Shown: positions 31,112 through 39,816, counted from the first letter of the stretch. The stretch: 59,562 nucleotides of DNA from Rhodanobacter sp. (GCA_024711345.1 JANJTA010000027.1:1-59562), one strand, 5' to 3'. The notes: generated from the sequence alone by a model not told the origin. Numbers and translations: made by a program.

Positions 31112-32428
31112 ATGCTCGGCTACTACCTCGACCTCGCGCTGCGCAGCCTGAAGCGCAACAAGGTGCTCACCGCGCTGATGGTGCTGGCCATCGCCGTGGG
31201 CATCGGCGCCAGCATGACCACGCTGACGGTGATGCACCTGCTGTCCGGCGACCCGCTGCCGGGCAAGAGCGCGCATCTGTTCTACGCGCAGGTGGATGCG
31301 GCGCCCGATGCGAAGAAGCGCGAGCCGTACGACGTGCTGGACTACCAGTCGGCGATGGATCTGTGGAGCGCGAAGCGCGCCGACCGGCAGACGCTGATCG
31401 CGGACAGCCAGATCAAGGTGCACGCGCCGCAGGCGAACCAGCCGCCGCTGATGCTGATGATGCTGTCCACCACCGCGGACTTCTTCCCGATGTTCGACGT
31501 GCCGTTCCAGTACGGGCGCGGCTGGAGTGCCGAGGACGACGCGACGCACGCGCGCGTGGCGGTGATCTCGGCGGATCTCAACAACAAGCTGTTCGGCGGC
31601 ACCGACAGCACCGGCCGCAGCCTGCGCCTGCGCGACAGCGACGTGCGCATCGTCGGCGTGCTCAAGCCGTGGCGCCCGTCGCCGCAGTTCTACAACGTGG
31701 CCGGTGGCCGTTTCTCCGAGGGCCAGACGGCGGCCTTCTATACCAAGCCGGAGGACGTGTTCACGCCGCTGGGCAGCGGGCTGGAAATCAACGGCGACAA
31801 TTTCCAGCCGTTCACCTGCTGGGGCCGGCCGAGCATGCCGCTGCATCTGCAGAGCGCCCCTTGTGTATGGATCGGGCTCTGGGTGCAGTTGGACGACGCG
31901 GCCAGGGTCGCCGGCTATCGCCGCTTCCTCGAAGACTATGTCGCGCAGCAGAAGGCGCTGGGCCGCATCACCCGAAGCGACACGCGCCTGCGCGACCTGA
32001 TGCAGTGGCTGGATTTCAACGGCGTGGTGCCGCGCGACGTGCGCCTGCAGACCTGGCTGGCATTCGCCTTCCTGGCGATCTGCCTGTTCAACACCGTTGG
32101 CCTGCTGCTGGCGAAATTCCTGCGCCGCAGCGGCGAGATCGGCGTGCGCCGCGCGCTCGGGGCCAGCCGTGCGGCGGTGTTCGCGCAATGCCTGACCGAG
32201 GCGGGGATGATCGGGCTGATCGGTGGCGTGGCCGGCTGGCTGCTCACTCTGGCCGGCCTGTGGCTGGTGCGTCGGCAACCCACGCCGTATGCCGACATGG
32301 TGCACCTGGATCCGGGCATGTTCCTTGCCACTTTCGCGCTGGCCGTCGCCACCAGCCTGCTGGCCGGCCTGCTGCCGGCGATGCTGGCAGCCCGGGTGGC
32401 GCCGGCGTTGCAATTGAAGACTTTGTGA
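31112..32428 (+). CDS. MacB/FtsX-type ABC permease, pair 5 A-subunit
   Basis: This 438-residue A-type permease starts MLGYYLDLALRSLKRNKVLT at the ATG after GGAGACATGG. Its N-terminal helix region matches pairs 3 and 4, but the periplasmic domain is the most divergent of that subfamily (HLFYAQVDAAPDAKKREPYD). The cysteine pair is Cys236 and Cys251. The C-terminal half shows AICLFNTVGLLLAKFLRRSGEI and GVRRALGASRAAVFAQ, where a Phe replaces the usual Val of the CLVNT motif. The B partner starts eleven bases downstream. Confidence 0.92.
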   Translation: MLGYYLDLALRSLKRNKVLTALMVLAIAVGIGASMTTLTVMHLLSGDPLPGKSAHLFYAQVDAAPDAKKREPYDVLDYQSAMDLWSAKRADRQTLIADSQIKVHAPQANQPPLMLMMLSTTADFFPMFDVPFQYGRGWSAEDDATHARVAVISADLNNKLFGGTDSTGRSLRLRDSDVRIVGVLKPWRPSPQFYNVAGGRFSEGQTAAFYTKPEDVFTPLGSGLEINGDNFQPFTCWGRPSMPLHLQSAPCVWIGLWVQLDDAARVAGYRRFLEDYVAQQKALGRITRSDTRLRDLMQWLDFNGVVPRDVRLQTWLAFAFLAICLFNTVGLLLAKFLRRSGEIGVRRALGASRAAVFAQCLTEAGMIGLIGGVAGWLLTLAGLWLVRRQPTPYADMVHLDPGMFLATFALAVATSLLAGLLPAMLAARVAPALQLKTL

Positions 32429-32439
32429 GGGCACCGGAT

Positions 32440-33654
32440 ATGCAGATTCAACCGATTCTCGCCGCGCTGCGCCGCCATCGCCTTGCCACTGCGCTGATCG
32501 CGCTGGAGATCGCGCTGGCCTGCGCGGTGCTCTGCAACGCCTGCTTCCTCATCGCCAACCGGCTTGCGCAGATGCAGGTCAACAGCGGGGTCGACGAAGC
32601 CGCCTTGGCCACGCTCCACCTGACCGGCTACGAGGCCGGACAGGCGGTGGATCTCAATGCGCGCGTGCAGGCCGGGCTGGGCCGCATCGCCGGCGTGCAG
32701 TCGGTCAGCGTGATCAATGCGGTACCGTTCGGCGAGCATGCGGGCACCGCCGGCATCACACTCGATGCCGCCGGCAAGCACTTCGGCGGGGTGGTGGATT
32801 TCTACGTCGGCGGGCCCGGCAGCTTCAAGGCGCTGGGCCTGCAACTGGTAGCAGGCGGCGAGCCGCAGGCCGACGACTACCGGCCGCTGAACGACTTCAT
32901 CCCCGACGAGGCCACGGTATGGGTGACCCGCGCCCTGGCCGGGCACCTGTGGCCGGACGCGGATCCGCTGGGCAAGGAGTTCTGGATGGGCAAGTCGCAC
33001 TTTCGGGTGGGCGGCGTGCTCGCTCACCTGGTGCGGCCCAGCGGGGGCGAAGGCGGGCCCGACACCGTCGAGTGGTCGGTATTCGTGCCGGCCCAGCCCG
33101 GCGCAAGCCTGGCCGGCACTTATCTGCTGCGCGCCGACCCGCGAGAGCTGCCGCGCGTGCTGCGCGACGCGCGTGCCGCGATGACGAAGATTGCGCCGGA
33201 TGCGGTGGTCGACACCCTCGGCAGCCAGACCATCAGCGACCTGCGCCAGGACTACTTCCGCCCGGACCGCGCCATGGCCGGCATGCTGGTCGGCGTGATC
33301 GCCGCGCTGCTGCTGGTGACGGCGCTGGGCATCGTCGGCCTGGCCAGTTTCTGGGTGGCGCAGCGGCGCAAGCAGATCGGCATCCGCCGTGCGATCGGGG
33401 CCACCCGCAGTGACATCCTGCACTATTTCCAGACCGAGAATTTCCTGATCGTCAGCGGCGGCATCGTGCTGGGCATGGTGCTTGCCTATGCGCTCAACCT
33501 GATGCTGATGACGCAGTACGAGCTGCCGCGCCTGCCGCTGTACTACCTGCCGGTCGGTGCGCTGGCGCTGTGGGTGCTGGGCCAGCTGGCGGTGCTCGGC
33601 CCTGCGCTGCGCGCGGCGGCGGTGCCGCCGGTAGTGGCGACGCGATCGGCGTGA
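32440..33654 (+). CDS. MacB/FtsX-type ABC permease, pair 5 B-subunit
   Basis: This 404-residue B-type permease starts MQIQPILAALRRHRLAT at ATG 32440. Helix 1 is EIALACAVLCNACFLIANR, the coupling segment FWVAQRRKQIGIRRAIGATR, and the end RAAAVPPVVATRSA. The periplasmic part is shorter and lacks cysteine. It is the last of ten permeases. A 75-base gap leads to the DUF885 gene with no terminator that I can see, so transcription may continue. Confidence 0.91.
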   Translation: MQIQPILAALRRHRLATALIALEIALACAVLCNACFLIANRLAQMQVNSGVDEAALATLHLTGYEAGQAVDLNARVQAGLGRIAGVQSVSVINAVPFGEHAGTAGITLDAAGKHFGGVVDFYVGGPGSFKALGLQLVAGGEPQADDYRPLNDFIPDEATVWVTRALAGHLWPDADPLGKEFWMGKSHFRVGGVLAHLVRPSGGEGGPDTVEWSVFVPAQPGASLAGTYLLRADPRELPRVLRDARAAMTKIAPDAVVDTLGSQTISDLRQDYFRPDRAMAGMLVGVIAALLLVTALGIVGLASFWVAQRRKQIGIRRAIGATRSDILHYFQTENFLIVSGGIVLGMVLAYALNLMLMTQYELPRLPLYYLPVGALALWVLGQLAVLGPALRAAAVPPVVATRSA

Positions 33655-33729
33655 GGCCGTGCTGTCTGGCACAGGAGAAAGTCCGGTGCGACGTCCACAA
33701 TCGCCATGACCCATCTGGAGAAGAAACCC

Positions 33730-35544
33730 ATGAAGATCCTGTCGCTGCTGATCTGCACGAGCCTGCTCGGCCCGGCCGCCCTCGCTTCGCCGGCTCCGAC
33801 GGCTCCGGCGGCGCAGCTGGCGACGGCCGACGTGGCCACGCGGGTGAAGGCGCTGAACGCGCTGCTGGCCGAGCAGTGGCAGCACACGCTGGAGAACTCG
33901 CCGGAGTTCGCCACCATCCTCGGCGACCTGCGCTACAACGACCGCTGGAGCGACGCCTCGCTCGAACACGCGAGGGCCGAATACAAGGTCAACCAGGATT
34001 TCCTCCGGCGTTTCGAGGCGATCGACACCCGCGGCTTCCCCGACAGCGACAAGCTCAACCAGCAACTGATGGTGCGCCAGCTGAAGGACGGCCTGCGCGC
34101 CTATGACCTGAAGCTCAACGAGATGCCGTTGGAGCAGATGAGCGGCGCGCACCTGCAGCTGGCCGGCTTCGTCAGCTCGATTCCGTTCAACAGTACTAAG
34201 GAATACGAAGACTACCTGGCACGCCTGCACGCGATCCCGAAGCTGCTCGACCAGGTCACGGCCGTCGCGAGACAGGGCCTGCACGACGGCATGATGCCGC
34301 CGCGCTATCTGCTCGAGAAAGTGGTCACCCAGATCGACAGCATCGCCAAGCCGGCCGGCGCGGACAGCGCGTTCGGCCAGCCGCTCAAGCATTTTCCGGC
34401 CAGCGTGGCGCCGGCCGACCAGCAGCGCCTGCGCGCGGCGATCGTCGCCGCGATCGACCATGAGGTGCGCCCGGCCTATCGCAAGCTCGGCGCGTTCGTG
34501 GCCAAGGACTACGCGCCGCACGGACGCAGCCAGCCTGGCGTGTGGCAGCTGCCGAACGGCGAGGCGATCTACCGCTATCAGGTGGAGCAGATGACCACCA
34601 CGCAGGAAAGCCCGCAGCACATCCACGAGCTGGGCCTGGCCGAGGTCAGCCGCATCGAGGCGGAAATGACCGCGATCGCGAAAGCCCAAGGCTACCCGGA
34701 CCTGGCCAGTTTCCGTGCGGCGCTGAAGAAGGACCCGCAAGTGCATCCGACCTCGCGCGAGGACATCCTGAACCGCTATCGCGGTTTCATCGCGCAGATG
34801 CAGCCGCAGCTGCCGAAGCTGTTCGGCCTGCTGCCGAAGACCCGGGTCGAGGTGCTGCCGGTGGAAGCCTACCGGGAGAAGGAGGCGCCGGGCGCGGAGT
34901 ACCACCAGGGCACGCCGGACGGTTCGCGGCCGGGGCAGGTCTACGTCAACACCGGCGACTATGCCAACCGCACCACCTTGTCGATCGAGTCGACCGCCTA
35001 TCACGAGGCGATCCCCGGCCATCACATGCAGATCTCGATCGCGCAGACGCTGCCGGCGCTGCCGCCGTTCCGCCAGCAGGCCGGCTACACCGCCTATATC
35101 GAAGGCTGGGCGCTGTACGCCGAGCGCCTGGGCAAGGACATCGGCTTCTACCAGGATCCGCTGTCCGACTACGGCCGCCTTGCCGACGAGTTGTTGCGCG
35201 CCGACCGTCTCGTGCTCGACACCGGCGTGCACTACAAGCGCTGGACGCGCCAGCAGATGGTGGATTTCTTCCGCGCCCATTCCAGCGAGGACGAGCCCAG
35301 CATCCAGGCCGAGACCGACCGCTACGTCACCTGGCCGGGCCAGGCGCTGGCCTACAAGATGGGCCAGTTGAAGATCCTCGCGCTGCGCGAGCGGGCGAAG
35401 CAGGCACTGGGCGAGCGCTTCGACATCCGCGCGTTCCATGACGAGATTCTCGGCGGCGGCGCGCTGCCGCTGGACGTGCTGGAGGCGCGCACCGAGGCCT
35501 GGATCGCGGCGGTGAAGGCCGGCAGCGCGCCGGCGGCCGAATAA
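33730..35544 (+). CDS. DUF885 family secreted protein, metallopeptidase-like
   Basis: This protein of about 604 residues has a signal peptide (MKILSLLICTSLLGPAALAS). DUF885 proteins carry an HExxxxHH-type zinc motif, here HEAIPGHHMQ near residue 425. A downstream acidic-aromatic helix EGWALYAERLGKD resembles the glutamate zinc-ligand helix of gluzincin peptidases. It is probably a periplasmic or outer-surface peptidase, possibly lipid-anchored in relatives; the activity is not proven for the family. I chose the ATG at 33730 because GGAG precedes it and the signal peptide then starts at once. Its place between exporter and regulators suggests a linked peptide substrate. Confidence 0.85.
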   Translation: MKILSLLICTSLLGPAALASPAPTAPAAQLATADVATRVKALNALLAEQWQHTLENSPEFATILGDLRYNDRWSDASLEHARAEYKVNQDFLRRFEAIDTRGFPDSDKLNQQLMVRQLKDGLRAYDLKLNEMPLEQMSGAHLQLAGFVSSIPFNSTKEYEDYLARLHAIPKLLDQVTAVARQGLHDGMMPPRYLLEKVVTQIDSIAKPAGADSAFGQPLKHFPASVAPADQQRLRAAIVAAIDHEVRPAYRKLGAFVAKDYAPHGRSQPGVWQLPNGEAIYRYQVEQMTTTQESPQHIHELGLAEVSRIEAEMTAIAKAQGYPDLASFRAALKKDPQVHPTSREDILNRYRGFIAQMQPQLPKLFGLLPKTRVEVLPVEAYREKEAPGAEYHQGTPDGSRPGQVYVNTGDYANRTTLSIESTAYHEAIPGHHMQISIAQTLPALPPFRQQAGYTAYIEGWALYAERLGKDIGFYQDPLSDYGRLADELLRADRLVLDTGVHYKRWTRQQMVDFFRAHSSEDEPSIQAETDRYVTWPGQALAYKMGQLKILALRERAKQALGERFDIRAFHDEILGGGALPLDVLEARTEAWIAAVKAGSAPAAE

Positions 35545-35589
35545 GCCGCTCGCCATGGCCCGTTGGTCATGGCAACCTTTCGAACCGGA

Positions 35590-35606
35590 GCGGCATCCAT
35601 GGCCGC
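35590..35606 (+). repeat. partial R2 palindrome before the response regulator
   Basis: GCGGCATCCATGGCCGC is a near copy of the R2 core palindrome at 24327 and 29681, without the GCGCTGTCCC block. It lies just before the regulator gene, and this is one reason to distrust the ATG at 35607 as the true start. Confidence 0.45.
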
Positions 35607-35621
35607 ATGTGCAGAAAAAAG

Positions 35622-36968
35622 ATGCGAACCGTCCTGATCATCGACGACAACCCGGCCGTAGGCGAGGCGCTGTCGCTGGCCCTGTCGCTGAACGAGATCC
35701 GTCCGCTGGTCGCGTTGACCCCCGACGAGGGGCTGGCGCTGCTGCAGCACGAGGCGGTGGACGTGGTGATCCAGGACATGAACTTCACCGCCGACACCAC
35801 CTCGGGCGAGGAGGGCGTGGCGCTGTTCCGGGCGATCCGCGAGCGCCACCCGGACCTGCCGGTAATCCTGCTCACCGCCTGGACGCACCTGGAAACCGCG
35901 GTGGAGCTGGTCAAGGCCGGCGCCGCCGACTACCTGGCCAAGCCGTGGGACGACCACAAGCTGCTGGCCACGGTGGAGAACCTGCTGGAGCTGTCCGAGT
36001 CCACCCGCGAGCTCGCCCGCAGCCGGCGCGAGCGGCGCCAGCGGCGCGAGCAGTTGCGCAGCAAGTACGACCTCGACGGCCTGGTGTTCGCCTCCGAGGC
36101 GATGGGGCGCACGCTCAACCTGGCTTGTCAGGTGGCGCGCTCCGACGTGCCGGTGCTGATCACCGGCCCGAACGGCACCGGCAAGGAGCGCATCGCGGCG
36201 ATCGTGCACGCGAATTCGGCGGTGCGGCGCGGCCCGTTCGTGGCGGTGAACTGCGGCGCGCTGCCGGGCGAGCTGATCGAGGCCGAGCTGTTCGGCGCCG
36301 AGGCCGGCGCGTACACCGGCGCGAACAAGGCGCGCGAGGGCCGTTTCGAGCTGGCCGACGGCGGCACGCTGTTCCTGGACGAGATCGGCAACCTGCCGCT
36401 GCCCGGCCAGATGAAGCTGCTGCGCGTGCTGGAGACCGGCCAGTTCGAGCGGCTCGGTTCCGGCAAGACGCGCCAGGCGAAGGTGCGCGTGCTCAGCGCG
36501 ACCAATGCCGACCTCAAGGCGATGATCCAGGCCGGCACCTTCCGCGAGGACCTGTACTACCGGCTCAACGTGATCGAGGTGAACCTGCCGCCGCTGAGCG
36601 ACCGCATCGACGACATCCTGCCGTTGGCCGAATTCTTCCTGGACGGCCGTGCCGAACTCGGCGACGCCGCGCGCGAGGCGCTGCTGGCCTACCCGTGGCC
36701 CGGCAACGTGCGCGAGCTGAAGAACGCGATCGAGCGCGCCGCGCTGCTGGCCGGCGGCCAGCCGATCACCGCCGAGCTGCTGAACCTGCCGCAGCATGCG
36801 GCAGCCGCCCCGGCGGTGCGCAACCTGGACGAGCCCAGCCGCGAAGCGGTGGAAAGCGCGCTGCACAAGGCCGACGGCGTGGTCAGCCGCGCCGCGCAGA
36901 GCCTGGGCCTGTCGCGCCAGGCGCTGTACCGGCGGATGGAGCGCTATGGCCTGGCCACCACGGCGTGA
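35622..36968 (+). CDS. NtrC-family sigma-54-dependent response regulator
   Basis: This protein of about 448 residues has a receiver domain (phosphoacceptor Asp52 in VIQDMNF and the AAxYLAKPW switch region). Its AAA+ sigma-54 activation domain shows Walker A ITGPNGTGKE, the L1 loop GAYTGA in place of the common GAFTGA, and GTLFLDEIGNLP. A Fis-type helix-turn-helix follows (VSRAAQSLGLSRQALYRRM). It should activate the sigma-54 promoter at 18045 when phosphorylated by the kinase at 37433. The ATG at 35622 gives MRTVLIIDDN; an ATG at 35607 adds five residues and lies in repeat sequence. Confidence 0.93.
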   Translation: MRTVLIIDDNPAVGEALSLALSLNEIRPLVALTPDEGLALLQHEAVDVVIQDMNFTADTTSGEEGVALFRAIRERHPDLPVILLTAWTHLETAVELVKAGAADYLAKPWDDHKLLATVENLLELSESTRELARSRRERRQRREQLRSKYDLDGLVFASEAMGRTLNLACQVARSDVPVLITGPNGTGKERIAAIVHANSAVRRGPFVAVNCGALPGELIEAELFGAEAGAYTGANKAREGRFELADGGTLFLDEIGNLPLPGQMKLLRVLETGQFERLGSGKTRQAKVRVLSATNADLKAMIQAGTFREDLYYRLNVIEVNLPPLSDRIDDILPLAEFFLDGRAELGDAAREALLAYPWPGNVRELKNAIERAALLAGGQPITAELLNLPQHAAAAPAVRNLDEPSREAVESALHKADGVVSRAAQSLGLSRQALYRRMERYGLATTA

Positions 36969-37047
36969 GCGAACTGTGACGGCGATGCTTGTCCCCGACC
37001 CGGAAGGCGTAGAAAGATGACCGCATGCATCCAGCAGGGGAAGGGCC

Positions 37048-37374
37048 ATGCGATATCGCCGGATCATGCTTGTCGCCGCCTGGCTGAGCGCCGGGGCGGC
37101 CTTGGCGCAAGCGCCCTCGGATGCCCGCGAGGACTGGTCGCTGCGTCCCGTTGCCACCGGCGCGATCGAGTATCGGCTTGGCTCGACGATCGTGCTGGCG
37201 GACTCGGGCAGCAGCCCGTTCCGCTTCAGCGATGGCCGCGAGGGCGGCGTGCTGAACAAGCCGCCGCCGCGCCCGATGGACCGGTCCGCGGTGCTCGGCA
37301 CCGAACGCGCCTGGGTCGGCGGGCGACCGCCGCTGGACTGCGCGATGACGCCGCTGGACGCCAGGTGCCACTGA
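37048..37374 (+). CDS. small secreted hypothetical protein between regulator and kinase genes
   Basis: I do not recognise this 108-residue protein. It starts with a clear signal peptide (MRYRRIMLVAAWLSAGAALA, cleavage after AQA likely). The mature part is short and polar, with IEYRLGSTIVLADSGSSPFRFS in the middle and two cysteines (DCAMTPLDARCH) at the very end that could pair. A GGGGAAGGG ribosome site precedes the ATG. Its position between the response regulator and the histidine kinase suggests a periplasmic accessory to signalling. That role is inference; it could also be unrelated. Confidence 0.6.
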   Translation: MRYRRIMLVAAWLSAGAALAQAPSDAREDWSLRPVATGAIEYRLGSTIVLADSGSSPFRFSDGREGGVLNKPPPRPMDRSAVLGTERAWVGGRPPLDCAMTPLDARCH

Positions 37375-37432
37375 GCGGAAGCGCATTTCCCCGCTTCACG
37401 GCCCGGCCATTCCCTGCCGGGGAGCACCGCCG

Positions 37433-38812
37433 ATGTGGCGTCGCCTGAATTCGCTGCAGGGGCGTCTGACCCTCTTGCTGGCCGTGGCCGGCCTGGCCGG
37501 CGCGCTGATCTACGCCGGCGTGACCCAGTGGCCGCTGCCGCAATTGCTGGCGTGGCTGCGCAAGGACCTGGCGCTGTCGATCCGCGCGCCGATGCAGCTG
37601 GGCATCTACGGCAGCCTGCTGGCCAGCGTGGTGGTGCTGCTGCCGCTGGCGTTCTGGCTGGCCGGCCGGGTGATGGCGCCGGTAAGCCGGCTGCTGCGCG
37701 CGCTGGAAGGCGCGGTGGCCAGCTACCGCGACGGCGATTTCAGCTTCTCGATCGCGATCCATCGGCGCGACGAGCTGGGCGAGCTGATCCGCATGCACAA
37801 CGCGCTGGGCCAGACCCTGCGCGAGCAGCGCCAGCACCTGGTGCAGCGCGAACTGCTGCTCGACACGGTGGTGCAGAACACCCCGGTGGCGCTGGTGCTG
37901 ACCGATGCGATCGGCAAGGTGGCCTACGCCAACATCGCCTCGCGGCACCTGTTCAATGAAGGCCGCAGCCTGGTCGGCCTGGATTTCGCCGAGCTGCTGG
38001 CCGAAGCGCCCGAGGCGCTGCGCAAGGCGGTGGAAAGCGGCGAGGACGCGCTGCTCAGCGTGGAGATGGACGGCAGCGAGGAAACCTTCCACCTGTCGCA
38101 GCGCGCATTCCGCCTGCAGGGCCGGCCGCACCGGCTGCACCTGTTCCGGCGCATGACGCGCGAGCTGTCGCGACAGGAAGTGGCGACCTGGAAGCGGGTG
38201 ATCCGGGTGATCAGCCACGAGCTCAACAACTCGCTGGCGCCGATCACCTCGCTGGCGCATTCCGGCGCCGAGCTGGCCCGCCGTGGCCAGCTCGAGCGGC
38301 TGCCCGGCGTGTTCGCCACCATCGGCGAGCGCGCGCTGCACCTGCACCGCTTCATCGCCGGCTACGCCAGCTTCGCCAAGCTGCCCACGCCGCAACCGGT
38401 GGACGTCGAATGGCAACCGTTCCTCGACGGACTGGCGCTGCACTGCCAGTACCGCCTGGCCACGCCGGTGCCGCCGCGGCCGGGGCATTTCGACGCGGTG
38501 CAGATCGAGCAGGTGCTGATCAACCTGGTCAAGAATGCGCACGAGTCGGGCGGACCCGACGACGAGGTCACGCTGTCGATCATGGAGGTCGGCAGCGAGC
38601 TGCGCATCGAGGTCGCCGACCGCGGCCCGGGCATGAGCGAGACGGTGCTGGCGCAGGCCTTGCTGCCGTTCTATTCGACCAAGCGCTCCGGCACCGGCCT
38701 GGGCCTGGCGCTGGCGCGCGAGATCACCGAGGCGCACGGCGGTCGCGTGCTGCTGGCCAACCGCGAGGGCGGCGGCCTGCGGGTAAGCCTGCGCCTGCCG
38801 CAACCGCGCTAG
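37433..38812 (+). CDS. membrane histidine kinase (NtrY/PAS type)
   Basis: This 459-residue sensor kinase has two membrane helices (about 12-30 and 58-78) around a short periplasmic loop. A HAMP-like linker follows (RVMAPVSRLLRALEG), then a PAS-like domain (TVVQNTPVALVLTDAIGKVAYAN). The phosphoacceptor His262 lies in VISHELNNSLAPI. The ATPase domain contains NLVKNAHESGG, DRGPGMSE and GTGLGLALAREI. The H-box with ELNNSLAPI is typical of kinases paired with sigma-54 regulators. It is the cognate partner of the regulator at 35622 by position. The small periplasmic loop suggests sensing at or in the membrane. Confidence 0.93.
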   Translation: MWRRLNSLQGRLTLLLAVAGLAGALIYAGVTQWPLPQLLAWLRKDLALSIRAPMQLGIYGSLLASVVVLLPLAFWLAGRVMAPVSRLLRALEGAVASYRDGDFSFSIAIHRRDELGELIRMHNALGQTLREQRQHLVQRELLLDTVVQNTPVALVLTDAIGKVAYANIASRHLFNEGRSLVGLDFAELLAEAPEALRKAVESGEDALLSVEMDGSEETFHLSQRAFRLQGRPHRLHLFRRMTRELSRQEVATWKRVIRVISHELNNSLAPITSLAHSGAELARRGQLERLPGVFATIGERALHLHRFIAGYASFAKLPTPQPVDVEWQPFLDGLALHCQYRLATPVPPRPGHFDAVQIEQVLINLVKNAHESGGPDDEVTLSIMEVGSELRIEVADRGPGMSETVLAQALLPFYSTKRSGTGLGLALAREITEAHGGRVLLANREGGGLRVSLRLPQPR

Positions 38813-38861
38813 CCGCCGGCTCGCCTATACTCGAACCTTCTTTCAGGAACGGGGGCAGGCA

Positions 38862-39806
38862 ATGGGACAGCTTCTGGCGTTGGTCATCGTGGCCGTCGTC
38901 GTCATCGGCGTGGCCAAGCTGGTGCGGATCGTGCCGCAGGGCTTCGAGTGGACGGTGGAGACGTTCGGCAAGTACACCCGTACGCTCAGCCCCGGGCTGC
39001 ATTTCCTGGTCCCGATCTACCAGGCGGTAGGGCGCAAGATGAACATGATGGAACAGGTGCTGGACGTGCCCTCGCAGGATGTGATCACCAAGGACAACGC
39101 GGTGGTGCGCGTGGACGGCGTGGTGTTCTACCAGGTGCTGGATGCGGCCAAGGCGGCCTACGAGGTGGCCAACCTGGAAGGCGCCGCGCTGGCGCTGATC
39201 ATGACCAACATCCGTACCGTGCTCGGTTCGATGGACCTGGACGAAAGCTTGAGTCAGCGCGACGCGATCAACGCCAAACTGCTCAGCGTGGTGGACGAGG
39301 CGACCCACCCGTGGGGCGTCAAGGTCAACCGCATCGAGATCAAGGACATCTCGCCGCCGCGCGACCTGGTCGACGCGATGGCGCGGCAGATGAAGGCCGA
39401 GCGCGAGAAACGCGCCAATATCCTCGATGCCGAGGGCTTCCGCCAGGCGGCGATCCTCAAGGCCGAGGGCGAGAAGCAGTCGGTGATCCTGGCCGCCGAG
39501 GGCGAGAAGGAAGCCGCGTTCCGCGCCGCCGAGGCGCGCGAGCGCACCGCCGAGGCCGAGGCCAAGGCCACCACCATGGTCTCCGGCGCGATCGCCAGCG
39601 GCAACGTCAACGCGCTGAACTACTTCGTCGCCAACAACTACGTCGAGGCGCTGAAGGCGATGGCCGCGTCGCCGAACCAGAAGATGCTGCTGCTGCCGAT
39701 CGAGGCCACCGGCGTGATCGGCGCGCTGGCCGGCATCGGCGAGCTGGCGAAGGAATCGCTCGGCCAGCAGCAGAAAGCCGCGGCGATCCAGCCGCCGCTG
39801 CGCTGA
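38862..39806 (+). CDS. qmcA: SPFH/Band-7 domain protein (paraslipin, QmcA-like)
   Basis: This 314-residue membrane scaffold protein has one N-terminal helix (LLALVIVAVVVIGVAKLV). An SPFH domain follows (IVPQGFEWTVETFGKYTRTLSPGLHFLVP), and the coiled, Ala/Glu-rich stretch is ILKAEGEKQSVILAAEGEKEAAF. QmcA-type proteins form large oligomers at membrane microdomains and are often paired with NfeD, as here. The ATG follows AGGAACGGGGG; a TATACT -10-like hexamer lies at 38826-38831, so it probably has its own promoter separate from the kinase gene. Confidence 0.92.
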   Translation: MGQLLALVIVAVVVIGVAKLVRIVPQGFEWTVETFGKYTRTLSPGLHFLVPIYQAVGRKMNMMEQVLDVPSQDVITKDNAVVRVDGVVFYQVLDAAKAAYEVANLEGAALALIMTNIRTVLGSMDLDESLSQRDAINAKLLSVVDEATHPWGVKVNRIEIKDISPPRDLVDAMARQMKAEREKRANILDAEGFRQAAILKAEGEKQSVILAAEGEKEAAFRAAEARERTAEAEAKATTMVSGAIASGNVNALNYFVANNYVEALKAMAASPNQKMLLLPIEATGVIGALAGIGELAKESLGQQQKAAAIQPPLR

Positions 39807-39816
39807 GGGCATCGCC

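Noticed and set aside
20266..33654. Reading the permease array as a CRISPR or simple tandem DNA repeat
   Set aside because: The repeating units are full genes of 1.2-1.3 kb with divergent sequence, not short identical repeats with spacers.
33706..33729. Upstream ATG for the DUF885 protein
   Set aside because: It would put eight polar residues before the signal peptide; the ATG at 33730 has a GGAG site and a normal signal start.
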